A DNA stretch of 64,000 nt, from the NCBI GenBank assembly GCA_021228405.1, contig JAJQRF010000002.1, forward strand, positions 558,001-622,000, in the 5' to 3' direction. Within the stretch, counting starts at the first letter, position 1, and each line of letters starts with the position of its first letter. The notes below the pieces were generated by a model, which did not search any database, was not told the origin of the DNA, and saw only the letters and a program-made list of their open reading frames with translations. Made by a program: the position numbers and the translations under genes. Shown piece after piece: positions 1-9,305 of this stretch. The DNA is from Pyrinomonadaceae bacterium (GTDB lineage: Bacteria; Acidobacteriota; Blastocatellia; Pyrinomonadales; Pyrinomonadaceae).

Positions 1-1
1 T

Positions 2-2077
2 CTGACGCGTTACCGCATCACGGCAATCGCGGCGAACGAGAAGCAATTCGGGAAAGGCGAATCAAATCTGACGGCGCATTTGCCTTTGATGGTTCGCGCT
101 TCCGCGCCGCGTTTTATGAATCTCGGCGACGCGGCTGAATTACCCGTCGTTTTGCAGAATCAGGGCGATTCGCCGATGACGGTTGACGTGGCGATCCGCG
201 CTGTCAACGCAAATTTAACCGACGGAAACGGTAGAAAGATCACGATTCCCGCCAACGACCGCGCCGAAATCCGTTTTCCCGTTAAGCCCGGAAAAACCGG
301 AAACGCGCTTTTCCAGATCGGCGCGGTTTCGGGAAATTTTGCCGATGCCGCCGAGTTTGCGTTTCCCGTTTACACTCCCGCGACGACCGAAGCGTTTTCG
401 ACCTACGGCACGACGGATGAAAACGGCGTGATCTTTCAGCCCGTTTCTGCACCGAAAAACGTTCTGCCGAATTACGGCGGACTTGAAATTTCAACTTCTT
501 CGACGCAGTTACAGGAATTGACGGATGCGTTTATTTATCTGCAAAATTATCCGTTTGAATGTTCCGAACAACGTTCTTCACGCGTGCTTTCGGTTGCCGC
601 TTTGCGCGATGTTTTGGGGGCTTTTCAGGCGAAGGATTTACCATCGAAAGAAGCGATCGAGGCGAAAATGCAAGCCGACATTGCCGAACTCAAAAAACTT
701 CAGCACAAGGACGGCGGTTTCAGTTTTTGGCGCAGTGACGACGAAAGCATTCCGTATGTGACGGTTCACGTCGCGCACGCTCTGGCGCGTTTGCGGCTGA
801 AAAATTATGAAGTTCCAAACGAAATGCTCGAAAAATTGCGCGATTATCTGGAAAATATCGAATCGAAATATACCTCATATTATGAAACCGAAACGCGCCA
901 GCCGATTTCGGCTTACGCGCTTTACGTCCGCAACCTGCTCGGCGATAAAGATGCGGGAAAGGCGAAAAAAATCCTGAAAGATGCGGAAATCGACACTATT
1001 TCGGTCGAAACTTTGGGTTGGATTTTGAATGTCTTGAACGGCGATAAAAATTCTGCGGATGAAGTCGAAGCGATCAAACGAAGCCTGCTCAAGCGCGTTA
1101 CGGAAACGGCGAATAAAGCGTTTTTTACGACCGATTATAAGGACGGGCAATATTTAATTTTAAGTTCTGCAAGACGCGCCGACGCAGTTGTTTTGGAAGC
1201 ACTCCTGTCAGAACCGTCTGCGGTCGCGGGCGGGACAGCCGCAAACCATCCTTTCGCCGATCTCATTCCCAAGCTTGCACGCGGATTGCTCGAAAGCCGA
1301 AAGCGCGGACATTGGGCTTCGACGCAGGAAAACGCTTTCGTTTTGCTTGCGCTCGATAAATATTTTCAGATTTACGAAAAAATCCCGCCGGATTTTGCCG
1401 CAAAGGTTTGGTTTGGAAACAATTTTGCGGGAACACAGAATTTTCGCGGACGCGCGACCGAAACAAAATTGACGAACGTTCCGATGGAGCTTTTGCAAAG
1501 CGGAAATACGACGCAAAATTTAGTTTTGGATAAACAGGGTGCGGGCAGACTGTATTATCGAATCGGGTTGAAATACGCACCGAACGATATGAGGCTCGAT
1601 GCCGCCGATTACGGCTTTGCGCTTACGCGCAGATACGAAGCGATTGACAATACGGAAGACGTAAAACAGGAAGCGAACGGAAACTGGACGATAAAATCGG
1701 GCGCAAGAGTGCGCATTCGGATTCAAATGGTCGCACCGACCGCACGTTATCACGTTGCGCTCGTCGATTTTCTGCCCGCCGGCTTCGAGATCGTTAATTC
1801 GGCACTGGCAGTCGCGGAAAGTCTGCCGAGATCGAACGACGAAATGTCCGACGATTGGCGAACGCGCTATCGTTTGCGCTGGTTTAATCATCAAAACCTG
1901 CGCGACAATCGTGCTGAAGCGTTTACGCAATTTTTAGGAAGCGGAATCTGGAATTATGAATACGTCGTTCGCGCTACAACGCCCGGAAATTTCGTTGCGC
2001 CGCCCGCTAAAGCCGAGGAAATGTATTCGCTCGAAGTTTTCGGACGAACTGCAACGGCTTTTGTTTCGGTGAAATAA
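2..2077 (+). CDS. Alpha-2-macroglobulin family protein, C-terminal part (5' truncated by window)
   Basis: The frame is open from base 2, so the gene begins before the window and the ATG at 80 is internal. The visible part starts inside a macroglobulin-like beta domain and the 'APRFMNLGD' segment is typical of bacterial alpha-2-macroglobulins. The thioester motif C-S-E-Q is intact at 559-570 (context YPFECSEQ) and is followed by an alpha-helical thioester domain and a C-terminal beta domain. Such proteins sit in the periplasm or on the outer membrane and trap attacking proteases covalently through the Cys-Gln thioester. The N-terminal half, with any signal peptide or lipobox, is not visible. 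No downstream partner gene (such as pbpC) follows; the next gene is convergent. The family call is firm; its role in this organism is inferred. Confidence 0.9.
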   Translation: MTRYRITAIAANEKQFGKGESNLTAHLPLMVRASAPRFMNLGDAAELPVVLQNQGDSPMTVDVAIRAVNANLTDGNGRKITIPANDRAEIRFPVKPGKTGNALFQIGAVSGNFADAAEFAFPVYTPATTEAFSTYGTTDENGVIFQPVSAPKNVLPNYGGLEISTSSTQLQELTDAFIYLQNYPFECSEQRSSRVLSVAALRDVLGAFQAKDLPSKEAIEAKMQADIAELKKLQHKDGGFSFWRSDDESIPYVTVHVAHALARLRLKNYEVPNEMLEKLRDYLENIESKYTSYYETETRQPISAYALYVRNLLGDKDAGKAKKILKDAEIDTISVETLGWILNVLNGDKNSADEVEAIKRSLLKRVTETANKAFFTTDYKDGQYLILSSARRADAVVLEALLSEPSAVAGGTAANHPFADLIPKLARGLLESRKRGHWASTQENAFVLLALDKYFQIYEKIPPDFAAKVWFGNNFAGTQNFRGRATETKLTNVPMELLQSGNTTQNLVLDKQGAGRLYYRIGLKYAPNDMRLDAADYGFALTRRYEAIDNTEDVKQEANGNWTIKSGARVRIRIQMVAPTARYHVALVDFLPAGFEIVNSALAVAESLPRSNDEMSDDWRTRYRLRWFNHQNLRDNRAEAFTQFLGSGIWNYEYVVRATTPGNFVAPPAKAEEMYSLEVFGRTATAFVSVK

Positions 2078-2194
2078 AATTGTCGGATAGTCTATGAATA
2101 AAAAAAGCGATTCGAGGTAAGATCAGATTTTAACCGGTAAAACGGATTGATTATTTCTTTAAAAAACTGATGATTTTTCCGAATTAACTAAGCA

Positions 2195-2345
2195 GACCTT
2201 TGGAAAAAAACCTCGGAAAATAAAAAAAACCTCTGGAAAATAGATTCTCCGAAGTTTTTTTAGTTTCCCAGAGGTTTTTATCAATCTTACGAAGGTTTTT
2301 ATTGTTTTCCGATAGTTTTTTTAAACTTTCCAAGAGTTTTTCGAT
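2195..2345. repeat. A/T-rich intergenic repeat with AACCTC/GAGGTT inverted motifs
   Basis: This non-coding stretch repeats blocks of the type 'AACCTCNGGAAAAT' and their complements. CCTCTGG near 2232 pairs with CCAGAGG near 2268, flanked by A and T runs, giving a long imperfect hairpin. Similar wording recurs at 30690-31020 and just upstream of dnaA near 35270-35310, suggesting a dispersed intergenic repeat family. No ORF or RNA gene was recognised in the 2078-2461 gap. Confidence 0.5.
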
Positions 2346-2373
2346 ATTTTCGGCAGTTCAAGAGATAAAAATT

Positions 2374-2405
2374 AAGGCGCGCATCGTTTTATTGATCCGC
2401 GCCTT
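2374..2405 (-). terminator. Rho-independent terminator for the M3 peptidase gene
   Basis: AAGGCGCG at 2374-2381 pairs with CGCGCCTT at 2398-2405, extended by a three-base inner stem. On the minus strand the hairpin is followed by a T-rich tract (AATTTTTATC). It lies between convergent genes and could also act on the plus strand. Confidence 0.7.
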
Positions 2406-2461
2406 GCGACTTTTATACGTAAATTCGATTTGATCGATTACGCACGATTTTATTTTCCAAA

Positions 2462-4654
2462 CTATTTATTACCTTTCGCCTTGGAAGTTTTCCCTTTCGA
2501 CGTTGTTTTTGCTTCGGCGACGGGAAATCCGCGTTTCTTCATCAGTGCACTCACTTCAGGGTCGCGTCCGCGAAAATTACGATAAGCTTCTGCCGGATCG
2601 ATCGTGTTGCCCACCGAGAAAATGTTTTTGACAAGGCTCGCACCGACTTTTTTATCATACGGACCTTTTCCTTCGGTAAACGCGCCGAAAGCATCGGCGG
2701 TCAAAACGTCCGACCAAAGGTAGCTGTAATATCCTGCCGAATAGCCGTCCGAAGAAAAGACGTGACCGAACTGCGGCGTGCGGTGACGCATTACCAGTTC
2801 CTTCGGCATTCCGAGCGCGTCGAGAGTTTCCTTCTCGAATTTATCCGCGTCGATCTTTTGCGAACCGGCGAGATGCAGTTTCATATCGATCAATGCACTC
2901 GAAAGATACTCGACCGTTGCAAATCCCTGGTTAAAGGTTGCGGCTTTGTTGATCTTATCGACCAACGCTTGCGGAATCGGTTTTCCGGTTTGATAATGAA
3001 GCGCGAATTTCTGCAAAACTTCGGGCGTTGAAACCCAATGTTCGAGAAGCTGTGACGGAAATTCGACGTAATCACGCGCAACGCTCGTCCCGGAAAGCGA
3101 CGGATAAGTAACGTTTGAAGAAAGCCCGTGAAGCGCGTGCCCGAATTCGTGGAAAAGCGTTTCGGCATCGTCCCACGAGATCAGAACGGGTTCGCCCGGT
3201 TTGCCTTTAACAAAGTTTGAGTTATTGGAAACGATGGTCGTAACTTCATTATCCAATCTGTCCTGACCGCGATAGGCATTCATCCACGCGCCCGAACGTT
3301 TTCCTTCGCGTGCATACGGATCGAAATACCAAAGCCCGACGTGTTTTCCGGTCGTTTTGTTCGTTACTTCCCAAACTTTTACGTCGGGATGATAAACGGG
3401 AACATTTGTGACAGGCGTAAATTTGAAATTAAATAGCTCACCCGCAACCCAGAACATTCCCTCGCGCAATTTATCCAATTGCAGGTAAGGTTTGACTTCG
3501 TTCTGGTCGAGATCGTAACGCTCCTTACGGACTTTTTCCATATAATAGCGGTAATCCCACGGTTCAATGGTGATCTTCGCGCCTTCTTTGTCGGCAAGTT
3601 TCTGCATATCGGCAACTTCTTCCTTGACGCGTTCAACGGCAGGTTTCCAAACGGCTTCCATCAGCTCCATTGCGCGTTCAGGAGTTTTTGCCATCGCGTT
3701 TTCCAACCGCCAATGTGCGTGCGTCGGGAAACCGAGAAGCTTGGCGCGTTCGGCGCGAAGCTGTAAAACTTCGGTAATGATCGCATTGTTGTCGTTTTTA
3801 TCGCCATTGTCGCCGCGATTGACGAACATTTTCCAGACCTTCTCGCGCAATTCGCGTTTGTCCGAATAGGTCAGAAACGGATCGACCGACGAACGCGTGT
3901 TTGAAACGACCCACGAACCTTTTTTGCCTTTTGCTTCGCCGATCCCCGCCAAAGCATCGCGCAATGACTGCGGAAGTCCCGCAAGATCGGCTTCATTCTT
4001 TATCTCGACATAAAGATCGGTTTCATCGGCAAGCAAATTCTGGCTGAACCGGGTGTAAAGTCCCGCTAAAGACTGATTGATCTCTGAAAGACGTTTCTTT
4101 TCAGCCGTGCCGAGCTTTGCCCCGGCACGCACGAAATTCGTGTAATAACGCCAAACCAGACGTTGTTGTTCGGAAGTAAGTTTCGATTTCTCAGGCGAAT
4201 TGTAAACGGCTTCGACGCGTTTGAACAAAGCTTCGTTTTGTGTGATTTTGTCGTAAAACGCGGCAAGTTTTACGTCCATTTCGTTTTCGACTTCACGAAA
4301 TTCGGCGGTGCTCATATTTCCACCCCAGATATTGTAGATCGTCGAAACACGGTCGAGCATCCTGCCCGTTCTTTCCAATTCCGCGATCGTATTATCAAAG
4401 GTCGGCGCGGCTGATGTTTTGGCAATGCGGTCGATTTCCTTGAGATTTTCCGTCATCGCCGATTCGAGCGCAGATTTAAAGTCCGAAACTTTCACCTTAT
4501 CAAACGGTGGAATTCCGCCATACGGTCCTGTCCATTCGGCTAGAAGCGGATTTGTTTCGGCAGCATTTACATTTGTGGTCATAGCAAAATTAAAAACTAA
4601 AATAAAAATAATCGATGCGCTGAACAACGCATTTCTAAAAGAATATTTAATCAT
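2462..4654 (-). CDS. dcp: Exported M3-family zinc metallopeptidase (peptidyl-dipeptidase Dcp/oligopeptidase A type)
   Basis: The product is 730 aa, close to the usual M3 length of about 680-720. The zinc-binding HExxH motif (HEFGHALHG) is at about residue 502. A hydrophobic N-terminal segment followed by 'NVNAAETNP' looks like a signal peptide, which suggests secretion to the periplasm; the E. coli relatives lack one. The C-terminus ends in a Lys/Ser/Thr-rich tail (SKGKTSKAKGNK) that could be a flexible extension. M3 enzymes cut short oligopeptides, and Dcp removes C-terminal dipeptides. The gene is monocistronic, with a terminator at 2374-2405. Peptidyl-dipeptidase versus oligopeptidase cannot be decided from the sequence alone. 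Confidence 0.9.
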   Translation of the reverse strand: MIKYSFRNALFSASIIFILVFNFAMTTNVNAAETNPLLAEWTGPYGGIPPFDKVKVSDFKSALESAMTENLKEIDRIAKTSAAPTFDNTIAELERTGRMLDRVSTIYNIWGGNMSTAEFREVENEMDVKLAAFYDKITQNEALFKRVEAVYNSPEKSKLTSEQQRLVWRYYTNFVRAGAKLGTAEKKRLSEINQSLAGLYTRFSQNLLADETDLYVEIKNEADLAGLPQSLRDALAGIGEAKGKKGSWVVSNTRSSVDPFLTYSDKRELREKVWKMFVNRGDNGDKNDNNAIITEVLQLRAERAKLLGFPTHAHWRLENAMAKTPERAMELMEAVWKPAVERVKEEVADMQKLADKEGAKITIEPWDYRYYMEKVRKERYDLDQNEVKPYLQLDKLREGMFWVAGELFNFKFTPVTNVPVYHPDVKVWEVTNKTTGKHVGLWYFDPYAREGKRSGAWMNAYRGQDRLDNEVTTIVSNNSNFVKGKPGEPVLISWDDAETLFHEFGHALHGLSSNVTYPSLSGTSVARDYVEFPSQLLEHWVSTPEVLQKFALHYQTGKPIPQALVDKINKAATFNQGFATVEYLSSALIDMKLHLAGSQKIDADKFEKETLDALGMPKELVMRHRTPQFGHVFSSDGYSAGYYSYLWSDVLTADAFGAFTEGKGPYDKKVGASLVKNIFSVGNTIDPAEAYRNFRGRDPEVSALMKKRGFPVAEAKTTSKGKTSKAKGNK

Positions 4655-4882
4655 AAATTAGAAGACTCCTGCAGATATTTTGCACTTTATCCGATTTTAC
4701 GCAAAAACGAGCGTAAAGTTATCAACTTATTAAAATTTTTAGATGCTTTTATATCATTGTCCGTAAGTAAAGTTTTACTCTTATAACTTTATTATTCTCA
4801 AATAGTTTAATGAAACTTTCCCTTTCTTCGAGGGGTGTTTATTCTTAAAATTAATTCTTCTGTTTAAGACACTCCTTAAATG

Positions 4883-4909
4883 AAAAACCGGCGATTCAAA
4901 ACCGCCGGT
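4883..4909 (-). terminator. Rho-independent terminator after the GWxTD gene
   Basis: ACCGGCG at 4887-4893 pairs with CGCCGGT at 4903-4909. On the minus strand the stem is followed by a T-run (complement of 4883-4887), about 25 bp after the stop at 4935. This marks the end of the GWxTD transcript. Confidence 0.75.
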
Positions 4910-4934
4910 CTTAGCTTGAAGGTTTCCAAAGCGT

Positions 4935-6566
4935 TTATTGTGTGATGGTAAACTTTTCGGCAGGTTCCAAAATTTGATTACCGACACGATCTTTGATCTT
5001 GATCTTCAATTCATAAGTTCCGGTCGGCATCTGGGCGGTCGGAAGCAATCTTGCCAGCGTCAAACGCTGCCCCGAATCGCTCAAGCCTTGCCAGTCTTCA
5101 TTTTGACGCAACACTTCTTTTCCGTCTTTCGTCAGAACATATTCGACCTCAACCGCCGGACGTAGAGTTGTCTGGTCGATCTCGGCATTGTAAACCTGAA
5201 GATAAACGCCCATTTCCTGTCCTTTTTTATAAACCGCCGAAAGATTCGGAATCACTTTGGCATTCCCGATCACGAACATTCCGCCGATGTCATTTTCATT
5301 TGTCGAACGAAGTTTTGAAGCCAAAACCATCGTCGAAGTCGAAAGTTTTTTATCATCGTATTTCGGAACCGTAAAACCTTTGCTGACGATGCCTTTGTTT
5401 CCCGAAACTACGTCGCGAACAACTACATCGACTTTATAAGTACCCGGCGTTAAAGCGATGGCTTTCTGATAAACCGATTTGCGGTCTTTTGCTTCGACCA
5501 GCTCTTCAGCCGTTGCGCTCGCGGTCACCGAATCTTCAAAAACTCCCGAACGTTTACCCGAAACGGCGGTGATTTTTCCGTAAATATTCATTTTAGCCGT
5601 CGGTAAACCGCCGACATCTTCAAACGAAAGCTCTTTATTTTCCGTCTGAACTGTGAAGGTTGCGATAATACGATCATCCGATTGGCGGAAAAAGTCCACG
5701 CGCATATCGAAATCGAGCGGATTATTATCGATCACGGGCGAATCCGTATTCGCCAGACCTGCCAGATCGCTGAATTTCACCTGCGGCGGTCGTTGCAGAT
5801 CGGTAATGATTCGCAATCTTTCAAACGGCATATCCTGTTGCCGCATATAGCCGTTGTTCAGTCCGTTCTGCCCGCTCAAACGATCTGATTTATCACTCAA
5901 ACCGAGCTGTTCGGCGGTCGTCATTCCCGCGCCCGGCACGGTTGCCAAAGCATCTTTTTCGTTTGCGTTTCGCGCAATACGATATTCACCCGTTCCGGTC
6001 GGATCGACAAACTCGATCTCAAGACCGTCGCCGACATTATCTAAATGACGATAAAACCAGATTTCAAAAGGATATGTCGTCGTCGAACCGCCGCCTTCAT
6101 AACTCGGTCGGTCATAAGCTCCGCCCGACGGGTGCGATTCAATCGAATCGGGTTTTCCCCACGCGATGTAAATTCTTCCGCGATCGGTTTTCCAGCCCGG
6201 AATTCCTGACGTAAAATGTTCGTTTGCATAAGCGATGCGTTCATAATACTCTTCGCGGTATTCGTTTTCTTCCGTGTCAGGATTCGGGTCGCGTCTGCGC
6301 CAGAAATTTTCGATAAAATTTTCTCTTTCCTCGTCGGTCTTCAACGCATAAAATGCTTTCTTCTCATCTTTCGTGATGATATATGCAACGTCGGTCGTAA
6401 TCCACTTTTTATAAGCGTCTTTCATTTCCTTTCCGACATTTCGGGTTTTCCCGCTGATGTCGTCGGTCGGCGTTTCCTTCGGGTTTTGGGCTAAACCGAT
6501 AGTTGTCCCGGCGGCTGCAATAGAAAGACCTAACGCAATTTTACTGATAATACTTGGTTTTGACAT
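4935..6566 (-). CDS. GWxTD domain-containing exported protein
   Basis: A hydrophobic signal-like N-terminus (ISKIALGLSIAAAGTTIGLAQ) is followed by a helical region and then the family-defining G-W-K-T-D motif, followed by 'RGRIYIAWGKPD'. The C-terminal half is beta-rich. The family is common in Acidobacteriota and other groups, is predicted to be periplasmic, and has no established function. The frame also opens at a TTG at 6578; I prefer the ATG at 6566, which gives 543 aa and places the signal peptide at the start. The only candidate ribosome site (AAAGGA) lies about 12 nt upstream, rather far. The gene stands alone, with a terminator right after it. The family assignment is secure. Confidence 0.85.
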   Translation of the reverse strand: MSKPSIISKIALGLSIAAAGTTIGLAQNPKETPTDDISGKTRNVGKEMKDAYKKWITTDVAYIITKDEKKAFYALKTDEERENFIENFWRRRDPNPDTEENEYREEYYERIAYANEHFTSGIPGWKTDRGRIYIAWGKPDSIESHPSGGAYDRPSYEGGGSTTTYPFEIWFYRHLDNVGDGLEIEFVDPTGTGEYRIARNANEKDALATVPGAGMTTAEQLGLSDKSDRLSGQNGLNNGYMRQQDMPFERLRIITDLQRPPQVKFSDLAGLANTDSPVIDNNPLDFDMRVDFFRQSDDRIIATFTVQTENKELSFEDVGGLPTAKMNIYGKITAVSGKRSGVFEDSVTASATAEELVEAKDRKSVYQKAIALTPGTYKVDVVVRDVVSGNKGIVSKGFTVPKYDDKKLSTSTMVLASKLRSTNENDIGGMFVIGNAKVIPNLSAVYKKGQEMGVYLQVYNAEIDQTTLRPAVEVEYVLTKDGKEVLRQNEDWQGLSDSGQRLTLARLLPTAQMPTGTYELKIKIKDRVGNQILEPAEKFTITQ

Positions 6567-6696
6567 AACTCTATACAATCCTTTGTTTGTCTCTTTAGAA
6601 AAATGCCTTTCGGCATTCGGTTTCTTTTTTAGCTTTTAAGATTTTAGACAGTATTCCTTATTTGTTCAAGATGCAACGTGCCTCGGATTTGGTTGC

Positions 6697-7752
6697 TTAT
6701 GCTTCGATTTCTTCTTCTTTTTGCCGTTTTTTTCCGAAAAACCAAGCGATGAAAATCGAAATAACATATAAAATCATCATTGGTGCGGCAAATAACATCA
6801 TATTCGGAATGTCGGCAGTCGGTGAAACTACTGCCGCTACGAATAAAATGACAACGATTGCATATTTCCAACTCTTTGTCAGGAAAAGCGCGTTAACTAT
6901 CCCGATTCTCGCTAAGACATAGGTAATTGCGGGCATCTGAAATATTAACCCCATCGCCAGCATAATTATTGTTATAAAATCAAAATACTCGGTCGCTTTC
7001 AGCATCAAACTGAAATCCGACCCAACGCCCAGCAAATACCTGACGGCTGGCGGAAATAATATGTAATAAGCAAATGCCGCTCCGCCGACAAAGGAAATCG
7101 AAGAGAGTAAAATGAACGGTGTCACGTATGCTCTCTCGTGTTTGTATAACGCCGGAGAGATGAAACCCCAGACTTGAAAAAGTAAAAACGGAAGAGCGAG
7201 TGCGACCGCCGCATACAACGAAACCGTTACATAAAGCGTAAACGGCTCAGTCGCAGTAGTTACGACTAAACTTTCTTCCGAATTTGTATTGTTATTTTCC
7301 GCCATTAACAAATCTGCCGGAAGTCTTACACCTTTCGGTATTACAACATTACTTACTACGACAGGCTCGTTGGTAAAAAGTCCTTTCTTTCCGGTTGCGT
7401 CATTCACGACGACAGCATTTACCGAAGTTCCTGCCGCTACGACGGACGAACCGAACTTGGTGGCTTTGTCGAAAACATACTTGACCGTTTCACCTTCATT
7501 TAACTCAGTGACGGCGACCACTTTCTCGCTTCCTGTCAATACCTCGATCGGCACTTCACGACGTTTTGCTTCTGAAAGTGCCTGCCTTACCGGGATGGAT
7601 AAAAAATTGTATATGCTTCCCGAAAAATACCAACAAAAACAAAAAGCAATAACTAAAATTATTAATGAATTTACAATTCTTCGGCGCAGTTCATCCAAAT
7701 GTTCCAAAAAAGACATTTGTCCGCTGATTTCTTCCGCTTCTTCTGCTTTCAT
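6697..7752 (-). CDS. tatC: Sec-independent protein translocase TatC with enlarged first periplasmic loop
   Basis: TatC is the membrane receptor for twin-arginine signal peptides. The cytoplasmic N-terminus contains the conserved 'FLEHLDELRRRI' segment. The first membrane helix is at about residues 24-50, and helices 2-6 at about 170-340 include 'FISPALYKHER', the typical FxxPgLxxxE signature. The protein is 351 aa against the usual ~250. The excess is an insertion of about 100 residues (60-165) between helices 1 and 2, facing the periplasm. The C-terminus is short and charged (GKKRQKEEEIEA). The gene starts 10 bp after the tatA stop, so the two form an operon. Confidence 0.95.
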   Translation of the reverse strand: MKAEEAEEISGQMSFLEHLDELRRRIVNSLIILVIAFCFCWYFSGSIYNFLSIPVRQALSEAKRREVPIEVLTGSEKVVAVTELNEGETVKYVFDKATKFGSSVVAAGTSVNAVVVNDATGKKGLFTNEPVVVSNVVIPKGVRLPADLLMAENNNTNSEESLVVTTATEPFTLYVTVSLYAAVALALPFLLFQVWGFISPALYKHERAYVTPFILLSSISFVGGAAFAYYILFPPAVRYLLGVGSDFSLMLKATEYFDFITIIMLAMGLIFQMPAITYVLARIGIVNALFLTKSWKYAIVVILFVAAVVSPTADIPNMMLFAAPMMILYVISIFIAWFFGKKRQKEEEIEA

Positions 7753-7762
7753 TTCTTAATAC

Positions 7763-8167
7763 TTAAAGCCAATTTTGTTTTTCGTTTTCTACAACCGCCG
7801 TTTTTTTACTTTCGCCAGGTTGAGTGCTCTCTTGCGGTAAGTTAAAACTTTCAGCACTTATTTCCTTGATTTCGGGATTTATTACAGGTTCCGGTAAATA
7901 CGGTGTTTGTTCGTTCGGGATGGCATTTGAAATTGTTTTCTCCGGCTCATCAAAGGTTTTCATTAACGCCTTTTTCTCTTCTTCAAAATCTACTTCCTTT
8001 TCCCAGGTAGATTTAAAGTCCTGAGTCGTTTTACGAAAATCTGCCATCGTTTTGCCGATGGTTCTTGCCATTTGCGGTAATTTTCTCGGACCGAAAATAA
8101 TCAGGGCAACCAATCCGATCAATATCAACTCGGACGTTCCAATTGATTCAAATATAAATAGATACAA
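7763..8167 (-). CDS. tatA: Twin-arginine translocase subunit TatA/TatB
   Basis: The 134-aa product has a short N-terminal membrane helix (about residues 8-24), the FGPRKLPQ hinge and an amphipathic helix (ARTIGKTMADFRKTTQDFK), followed by an acidic, proline-containing tail. This is the TatA/TatB architecture. The length and tail are closer to TatB-type proteins, but the E/P residues that separate the two are not decisive here. The only available start is TTG at 8167, with AGAGG eight bases upstream and no ATG nearby. The gene is directly upstream of tatC, and TatA/B plus TatC form the pore-assembly complex for folded proteins. Confidence 0.9.
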   Translation of the reverse strand: MYLFIFESIGTSELILIGLVALIIFGPRKLPQMARTIGKTMADFRKTTQDFKSTWEKEVDFEEEKKALMKTFDEPEKTISNAIPNEQTPYLPEPVINPEIKEISAESFNLPQESTQPGESKKTAVVENEKQNWL

Positions 8168-8218
8168 TTTTTTTACCTCTTTTGCACTAAGTATTTTACC
8201 AATTTTTTCTGCAAATGA

Positions 8219-9241
8219 TTAGCTGACTTCTATTAAATGCTCCCCGTATCCATCAACTTCCCCGATTATCCAACTTTCGTCCAATTTCGACCGCAACATT
8301 TCAACTTTCGATTCAGGTATACTTATTAATAAGCCTCCGGCTGTTTGCGGATCAAACAAAGCACTCTGTGTCTGTTTTGAAACTCTATCGCTAAATCTTA
8401 TAGTTTCACCCACATATATTCGATTATTTTTGTCGCCCCTTGTCAGCATCTTTTGTTCAATTAAATCTAATACGCCCGGCAAGAGCGGAATATCTTTCGC
8501 TTTTAATTTGAAGGTGACTTTGCTGGCTTTAGCCATTTCAAAAGCGTGTCCGAGCAGTCCGAAACCTGTCACATCCGTACACCCGTTTGCTCCTACTTCC
8601 TGCATTGCCTGAGATGCGGCTCGTGCCGATGTAGTCAGATTTTCCAATAAAGAATCTACTGACCTTTGATCTGCCTTTCCAAATTTAATTCCCGTGCTGA
8701 TTACACCCGTTCCGATCCTTTTGGTCAGCACCAGAACATCTCCCGGCTGTGAGCCGGAATTCGGCATAACTTTATTTATATCAACAATTCCCGTTACAGA
8801 ATAACCAAACTTGATTTCCTGATCATCGACTGAATGTCCTCCCAACACGACGACGTTTTCAGCATTCATCGCTTTTTGTCCACCGAGTAAAATCTTTCCT
8901 AGAATCTCCCAATCACCTTTTTGAGGGTAGCACACTATTGAAAGGGCTGTTATCGGTGTTCCACCCATTGCATAAACATCATTCAATGAATTTATTGCCG
9001 CGACCTGACCATATATTTCCGGGTCATCAACAATCGGGGTAAAAAAATCTACTGTCTGAACTAAAGCTCTTTCTTCATCAAGACGAAAAACTCCCGCATC
9101 GTCGGAATTTTCAAAGCCGACAATTATATTCTCTGAAGTTTGTTTCGGAAGTTTGCTCAAAACTTGAGCAAGATCGCTCGGTGCGAGTTTAGCCACTCAA
9201 CCTGCACACGAAACCATTTCCGTCAGTCTTTTTTGCATCAT
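8219..9241 (-). CDS. selD: Selenide, water dikinase SelD, itself a selenoprotein (in-frame UGA at 9199-9197)
   Basis: SelD makes selenophosphate from selenide and ATP for selenocysteine and selenouridine synthesis. A conventional reading begins only at GTG 9196 and lacks the catalytic N-terminus. Reading upstream through TGA 9199-9197 gives MQKRLTEMVSCAG-U-VAKLAPSDL, in which the UGA falls exactly on the catalytic Cys/Sec position (C/U-x-x-K), with Lys three residues later. Two adjacent ATGs (9241, 9238) can start the gene and give about 340 aa, the normal SelD length; the shorter reading would be 325 aa. ATP-binding features follow ('VQTVDFFTPIVDDP', 'GCTDVTGFGLLGH', 'DPQTAGGLL'). A candidate SECIS hairpin lies just after the UGA. 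selA, selB and selC are not in the window. Confidence 0.9.
9155..9199 (-). promoter_or_regulatory. Candidate bacterial SECIS element following the selD UGA codon
   Basis: Downstream of the UGA (9199-9197) the mRNA can fold GAGC-GAUCUU-GCUC (9179-9166) or, as an alternative, GCUCAA-GUU-UUGAGC (9169-9155), the latter with GU in the apical loop. Bacterial SECIS hairpins start right after the UGA and bind SelB. Which fold is used cannot be decided by eye, and the first eight base pairs expected nearest the UGA are weak. Confidence 0.45.
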
Positions 9242-9305
9242 AAATTATAAAAGTCCAAAGTAGTCATAAAACTCTTTTTTATAACGCTCTTTGAACTAAT
9301 TTCTT

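Noticed and set aside
9196-9199. Treating the TGA as a true stop and selD as a 325-aa gene with GTG start
   Set aside because: That reading lacks the catalytic Cys/Sec residue, while the read-through restores a normal N-terminus.
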